Source of the DNA: Parcubacteria group bacterium SW_6_46_9
GTDB lineage: Bacteria; Patescibacteriota; Minisyncoccia; Phycocordibacterales; SW-6-46-9
Reading direction: 5' to 3'
Length of the DNA stretch: 7,908 nt
Assembly (NCBI GenBank): GCA_003022255.1
Contig: PXPA01000062.1
Location: forward strand, 976-8,883
Shown: piece after piece, positions 5,026-7,908 of the stretch
Layout: every line of letters starts with the position of its first letter
Numbering within the stretch: the first letter of the stretch is position 1
Translations under genes and position numbers: made by a program
Notes under the pieces: model-generated
Told to the model about the DNA's origin: nothing
The model's database searches: none
Seen by the model: the letters and a program-made list of their open reading frames with translations, nothing else

Positions 5026-5061
5026 ATCTTTAGGCTTTCATCTTTCATCTCACATACACAA
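5020..5061. repeat. Heptanucleotide-period array between convergent genes (6 units)
   Basis: The units TCTTTTA, TCTTTAG, GCTTTCA, TCTTTCA, TCTCACA and TACACAA fill the space between the plus-strand and minus-strand terminators and overlap both T tracts. Confidence 0.65.
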
Positions 5062-5085
5062 AAGCCGACCCAAAAGGCCGACTTT
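5055..5085 (-). terminator. Intrinsic terminator of khpA (minus strand)
   Basis: Read on the minus strand, AAAGTCGGCC (5085-5076) pairs with GGTCGGCTTT (5070-5061) as 10 pairs, two of them G-U wobbles that would be A-C mismatches on the plus strand. This indicates the minus-strand RNA is the functional one. The stem is followed by TTTTGTGT. Confidence 0.7.
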
Positions 5086-5116
5086 AAAGTGGGTAAGAAA
5101 TCTATTTTTTAGGCTT

Positions 5117-5455
5117 CTATGCTCCAAGTTCATCCATTGCGTCATCAGCGTCATTTCCCTCATCGCCACTTTCCGGAGACGGTGCGCCATTGTCTTCCCG
5201 TTCTTCCGGTTCACGAATCTTCAGGTTGACACGGGCGTCATTTTTCATGCCAACTGTGCGCAAAAGCGTTCGAAGTGCTTTAGCGGTATTACCATTCCGG
5301 CCAATAACTTTACCCATGTCATCTTCGTGAACGTCTAAAGTCATAAGCACGCCCATTTCATCAACTGAGCGTGTGACCTGAACTTCATCAGGATAATCAA
5401 CAATGTGTTCGACAACGTACTGTAGAAACTCTTTGTCTTCGTGTTGTTCAGCCAT
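5117..5455 (-). CDS. khpA: KH-domain RNA-binding protein KhpA, with acidic tail
   Basis: The KH domain spans about residues 8-81. It carries the GxxG loop as IGRNG (G52 to G55), flanked by the typical helix NTAKALRTLLRTVG and the strand DARVNLKIRE. KhpA proteins bind RNA, often as a heterodimer with KhpB/Jag, and are linked to cell-wall synthesis and sRNA function in Gram-positive bacteria; the role here is inferred. The usual protein is about 75-80 residues. This one has 112, because a roughly 30-residue Glu/Asp-rich tail follows (from EPEEREDNGAP). The frame is open upstream to 5506, but MAEQHEDKEFL is the family-like start; the extra 17 residues would begin at the predicted transcription start. 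It follows rpsP on the same strand, as in many genomes, but across a 440-base gap, and has its own promoter. Confidence 0.9.
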   Translation of the reverse strand: MAEQHEDKEFLQYVVEHIVDYPDEVQVTRSVDEMGVLMTLDVHEDDMGKVIGRNGNTAKALRTLLRTVGMKNDARVNLKIREPEEREDNGAPSPESGDEGNDADDAMDELGA

Positions 5456-5511
5456 AATTTTGTACAGATTTAGCGTTACTAACAAATGCAGGTCGACAAA
5501 CTGCAACTACA

Positions 5512-5539
5512 ATTATACTGCATATTTGAAAACACACAA
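5512..5539 (-). promoter_or_regulatory. Promoter of khpA
   Basis: On the minus strand, TTGTGT (5539-5534) is followed after 16 bases by a perfect TATAAT (5517-5512). This predicts an RNA start near 5505 and a leader of about 50 bases. The same bases hold a plus-strand -10 candidate, TATACT at 5514-5519, with TCGACA at 5493-5498 (15-base spacing). Confidence 0.6.
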
Positions 5540-5895
5540 GGGTCGTTCGCACCCCACGCTTCTGAAGCACACGCAAGAATTCCCGGCGAGAATTCTTGCT
5601 CGGTCCTCACGAAAATCACAGTCCATGCATTTTCGTTGCGGAGCCCCGCCAGCAAGGGGTGCTCACTCGGTTAGAGCATGTCCAAAAGCCGTGGTTAGAA
5701 CTGACTTTGCTAAGGAAGTACCAAGTTTGTAACAATCTAGGAAATCAGATGCCGTTCATTCTCGGCTGTGGATTCCTGCCTTGAAGTAGTACCTACCCCG
5801 TACCGTAGTTTTAGCACACTTAAGAGCCGAGTTCTTTAGCATGGTGGCTCACTCTAATATTAAAGCTAAAATTCCGATAAACTTCCGTGCGGAAG
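5540..5895. other. Inverted-repeat-rich non-coding gap between rpsP and khpA
   Basis: No convincing gene is seen here; the open frames on the plus strand are short and look random. Several inverted repeats are clear. A perfect 10-base-pair one is GCAAGAATTC with GAATTCTTGC (5573-5582 and 5590-5599). An 8-base-pair one is ACGAAAAT with ATTTTCGT (5609-5616 and 5629-5636). GAGC-CCC pairs with GGG-GCTC (5641-5647 and 5657-5664, one bulge). GCCG/CGGC lies at 5751-5754/5763-5766. A nested pair is TTTTAGC/GCTAAAA (5809-5815/5865-5871) around GAGCC/GGCTC (5824-5828/5846-5850). The first three follow each other within about 90 bases. I could not match RNase P RNA, tmRNA, 4.5S RNA or a tRNA. It may be a structured RNA or the remnant of a mobile element; the strand is undetermined. 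Confidence 0.5.
5879..5895 (-). terminator. Weak hairpin right after rpsP
   Basis: CTTCC and GGAAG form a 5-base-pair stem with a GCAC loop (minus strand), directly after the rpsP stop, followed by only three T. It might slow or protect the rpsP mRNA end; true termination is doubtful. Confidence 0.25.
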
Positions 5896-6465
5896 CTAGC
5901 TTTCCTCTTCTTGATCTTCTTCTGACCTGCCATCATCTTCAGCATTCACTTCGTTATCTTGTTCGTCAGTGTCGTTCTCAGTATCTGATTCTTCCCCGCT
6001 AGAGCGGGATTTCGGCTCACTTACGCTCGCCTCAACTTCGTCATTAGAGTCATCTTCAGTTTCGGAATTATCCTCGCCTCCTTCTTCTTGATCTGTTTCT
6101 TCATCTCCACTTTCAGGTTCCCCCTCACCCTCGTGCTCTTTTTTTGAACCGCTCTTCTCTACCTCATCTTCTTCCTCTTCATCTGGTGTTACTGGTGATT
6201 TATTTGGTAGCGGATTGACCGTATCATCATCAATAATTTCTGCTTTCACGAGCAAGTTGTGAACTGTGTCCGATGGTTGCGCACCCTCCGAAAGCCAGTG
6301 CTCAATACGCTCGTCTTTCAGCTCGTACTCGTCCGAGCGAGCATCATAGGTACCAAGCTTTTCGTGGTACGCTCCTGTCTGTGGACCGCGACCTTTTTCA
6401 GTCACAATTATCCGGTACGATGGATCGTGTTTTCTACCAACGCGTGCAAGTCTAATTTTTAGCAT
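5896..6465 (-). CDS. rpsP: 30S ribosomal protein S16 with long acidic C-terminal tail
   Basis: S16 binds 16S rRNA early in 30S assembly. Residues 1-80 are a complete S16 domain: MLKIRLARVGRKHDPSYRI, GAYHEKLGTYD, and RIEHWLSEGAQPSDTVHNLL, the conserved helix. Canonical S16 is about 80-100 residues, but this protein has 189. Residues 95-189 form a low-complexity tail with 47 Asp/Glu and only six Lys/Arg, so it should be disordered and strongly negative. The start is ATG 6465, the family-typical MLKIRL; an in-frame TTG nine bases upstream is unlikely, as it sits between the -10 box and the ATG. It has its own promoter, diverges from rnr, and is the first gene before khpA. The tail is one continuous frame without disruption, so a frameshift is not the explanation. 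Confidence 0.95.
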   Translation of the reverse strand: MLKIRLARVGRKHDPSYRIIVTEKGRGPQTGAYHEKLGTYDARSDEYELKDERIEHWLSEGAQPSDTVHNLLVKAEIIDDDTVNPLPNKSPVTPDEEEEDEVEKSGSKKEHEGEGEPESGDEETDQEEGGEDNSETEDDSNDEVEASVSEPKSRSSGEESDTENDTDEQDNEVNAEDDGRSEEDQEEES

Positions 6466-6474
6466 ACAAAACAA

Positions 6475-6503
6475 ATGTTACCAGACACACACATCAATAA
6501 CAA
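6475..6503 (-). promoter_or_regulatory. Promoter of rpsP
   Basis: On the minus strand, TTGTTA (6503-6498) is followed after 17 bases by TAACAT (6480-6475), the latter with an upstream TG. Nine bases separate the -10 from the ATG, so the leader would be at most a few bases. Confidence 0.55.
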
Positions 6504-6525
6504 ACGAAGCTTACGATAGCCGGCA

Positions 6526-6554
6526 ATTACAGAGTGGCTTTATTGTGCTACAAT
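6526..6554 (+). promoter_or_regulatory. Promoter of rnr
   Basis: ATTACA (6526-6531, 4 of 6 matches) is followed after 17 bases by TACAAT (6549-6554), extended as TGTGCTACAAT. This -10 is nearly identical to that of the ATP-cone/Mrr gene. The ATG is eight bases further, so the mRNA would be leaderless or almost so. The rpsP -35 lies 22 bases away on the other strand. Confidence 0.65.
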
Positions 6555-6562
6555 ACAAAAAA

Positions 6563-7908
6563 ATGACTAAAGACAACCCGGATCAATTTCAAGCAACAAT
6601 TTCAACAACCAGCACCGGTGTCGGGTTCGTCGCCCCACCGGCTAAAGAAGCGGAAATGGATGCTGATGATCTTGACGATTACGTGATCCCTGAAGATCAC
6701 ATTAACGGAGCCTTTGATGGCGATGTTGTGCTCGTTCGGCCGCGGCCAGAGTTGGAAAACGACCACGGTGATTTGACAATCGCCGAAGTCGTATCAGTTG
6801 TGCGGCGAGCAAAAACCACGTTTGTCGGCACAGTCCAAAAAAATGGCGATACCTACTTCCTGCTTCCCGATAAAAAAGACATGTACGAAGATATTTTCAT
6901 TCATACCGACAAAGATCTGCCTGATGGCCATAAAGCGGTTGTCGAGATTACTGACTGGGGTCGACCGGAAGCTGGAGAAAACCCGTCCGGGACCGTCTCG
7001 GAAGTTCTTGGCCCGAAGGGTGACCATGAAGTGGAGATGCAGTCAATCATAAAAGCTAAAGATATTGAGGTTGACTTTCCTCAGCCGGTTATGGACGAAG
7101 CGGCCAAGCTGGAAGACTGGTCAATTGACCAGGTTGATGTCAGTGACCGTAGAGATTTCCGCGAGGTGACGACAATGACAATTGATCCGGAGACGGCCAA
7201 AGACTTTGATGATGGTCTGTCTTTCCGTGAGCTTGATAATGATAACTACGAAGTTGGTATTCACATCGCTGATGTCTCACACTTTGTAAAACCGGATACA
7301 GCCATTGACCAGGAAGCGCGCAAACGTGCCTTCAGCGTTTACCTTGTTGACCGCACGATTCCGATGCTGCCGCCGATTCTTTCTAATGACTTATGTAGTC
7401 TAAAGCCGGACGTTGACCGGTTGGCTTTTTCGGCGGTGTTTGAGATTACACCGGATGCGGAGATTGTCGATCAGTGGTTTGGCAAAAGTGTTATACACTC
7501 GGACAAGCGATTCAATTACCACGAAGCACAAGACCAGATTGACAGCGGTACGGATAACTTTTCTAAGCAACTGCAAGTGCTTAATCGAATCGCTCAAACA
7601 CTCCGTGATCGGCGCTTTGATAACGGCTCAATTGACTTTCACGGTGAGGAGGTTGAGTTTGATCTTGCCGATGATGGTACACCGAAAGCTATAACCAAAA
7701 AAGACCGTGTTGATACGCACAAAATGATCGAGGAGTATATGCTTTTAGCCAACCGAGAAATAGCTAGAGAAATTAAGCGTATGACCGAAGACGAGGACGA
7801 AAAGCACTTCTTTATGTATCGGGTGCACGGCCTGCCGGATCGTGACCGGCTCGGAGAGCTGGGCGTGTTTTTGCGGGCTTTAGGGTATGACTTTGAGCTT
7901 GAAGAAGA
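6563..7908 (+). CDS. rnr: Ribonuclease R (RNB-family exoribonuclease), 3' end outside window
   Basis: RNase R degrades RNA processively 3' to 5', including structured RNA, and helps in rRNA and mRNA turnover. 448 codons are present before the right edge; the rest of RNB and the S1 domain are missing. Two cold-shock/OB-like domains lie at about 10-65 (STGVGFVAPP; DYVIPEDHINGAFDGDVVLV) and about 85-145 (FVGTVQKNGDTYFLLP; IFIHTDKDL). The RNB catalytic domain begins near residue 190: TIDPETAKDFDD gives the metal-binding Asp set D208, D214, D216 and D217, followed by GIHIADVSHFV, LVDRTIPMLPPILSNDLCSL and EEYMLLANREIA. The N-terminal winged-helix of E. coli RNase R is absent. The start at ATG 6563 has no Shine-Dalgarno sequence and sits eight bases after the -10. 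The protein is notably Asp/Glu-rich. RNase II is the alternative, but the VLGPKGD and SNDLCSLKP motifs favour RNase R. Confidence 0.95.
   Translation, partial: MTKDNPDQFQATISTTSTGVGFVAPPAKEAEMDADDLDDYVIPEDHINGAFDGDVVLVRPRPELENDHGDLTIAEVVSVVRRAKTTFVGTVQKNGDTYFLLPDKKDMYEDIFIHTDKDLPDGHKAVVEITDWGRPEAGENPSGTVSEVLGPKGDHEVEMQSIIKAKDIEVDFPQPVMDEAAKLEDWSIDQVDVSDRRDFREVTTMTIDPETAKDFDDGLSFRELDNDNYEVGIHIADVSHFVKPDTAIDQEARKRAFSVYLVDRTIPMLPPILSNDLCSLKPDVDRLAFSAVFEITPDAEIVDQWFGKSVIHSDKRFNYHEAQDQIDSGTDNFSKQLQVLNRIAQTLRDRRFDNGSIDFHGEEVEFDLADDGTPKAITKKDRVDTHKMIEEYMLLANREIAREIKRMTEDEDEKHFFMYRVHGLPDRDRLGELGVFLRALGYDFELEE

Noticed and set aside
5456..5506. 17-residue N-terminal extension of KhpA
   Set aside because: It would begin at the predicted transcription start, has no family counterpart, and MAEQHEDKEFL is a typical KhpA start.
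5661..5677. tRNA D-arm-like sequence (GCTC, then CGGTTA, then GAGC) on the plus strand
   Set aside because: No matching 7-base acceptor stem, no T8, no anticodon stem and no TTCRANY T-loop follow. The GCTC also pairs better with the upstream GAGC of a hairpin.
5596..5784. Remnant of an IS200/IS605 TnpB gene or omega RNA
   Set aside because: GGATTCCTGCC near 5770 recalls such element ends, but no TnpB zinc-finger or RuvC motif can be read and no paired end was found.
5540..5895. RNase P RNA, tmRNA or 4.5S RNA in the rpsP-khpA gap
   Set aside because: I searched both strands by eye for the GAGGAAAGUC-type and ACAGAA motifs, a T-arm with CCA end and a tag frame, and the GGAAGCAGCC loop. None is present. 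GACTGAC with GTACC near 5700-5722 resembles part of tmRNA, but nothing else fits.
6798..7694. Short plus- and minus-strand frames within rnr
   Set aside because: They are shadows of the rnr frame, which is open throughout and carries the RNB motifs.

Overview
The window looks like a piece of a small, streamlined bacterial genome, most likely from the Candidate Phyla Radiation / Patescibacteria (Parcubacteria-like). This is an inference from four things: the gene set (rpsP, khpA, trmD, mnmA and an rnr lacking the N-terminal HTH); very few Shine-Dalgarno sequences, with -10 boxes lying almost on the start codons; an ATP-cone/Mrr nuclease beside a Cas4/RecB-like nuclease; and many AT-rich repeats of 7-base period. 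No rRNA gene or taxonomic marker is present to prove it. Several proteins are rich in Asp and Glu, which may point to a saline habitat.

Layout. 1-1565 (minus strand): a Cas4/RecB-like PD-(D/E)XK nuclease cut by the left edge, preceded in transcription order by an ATP-cone + Mrr-type endonuclease. 1566-2560 (plus strand): two small genes of unknown function, each with its own TTGACA promoter candidate and intrinsic terminator. 2561-4458 (minus): mnmA and, upstream of it, trmD, two tRNA-modification genes probably transcribed together. 4459-5116: a small plus-strand membrane-protein gene with its own terminator, convergent with khpA. 5117-6465 (minus): rpsP and then khpA, separated by an unusual 440-base non-coding gap full of inverted repeats. 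6466-6562: a compact divergent promoter region. 6563-7908 (plus): rnr (RNase R), cut by the right edge.

How the genes fit together. Most of the window is translation and RNA metabolism: ribosomal protein S16, a KH RNA-binding protein, m1G37 and s2U34 tRNA modification, and a 3'-5' exoribonuclease. The left end is DNA-processing or defence-like. No complete new multi-gene system is evident.

The most unusual features are: nine heptanucleotide-period repeat arrays, all between 688 and 5061, some inside mnmA and trmD in frame and some supplying gene ends or upstream regions; the structured rpsP-khpA gap; the very long acidic tail on S16; and the leaderless promoter arrangement of several genes.
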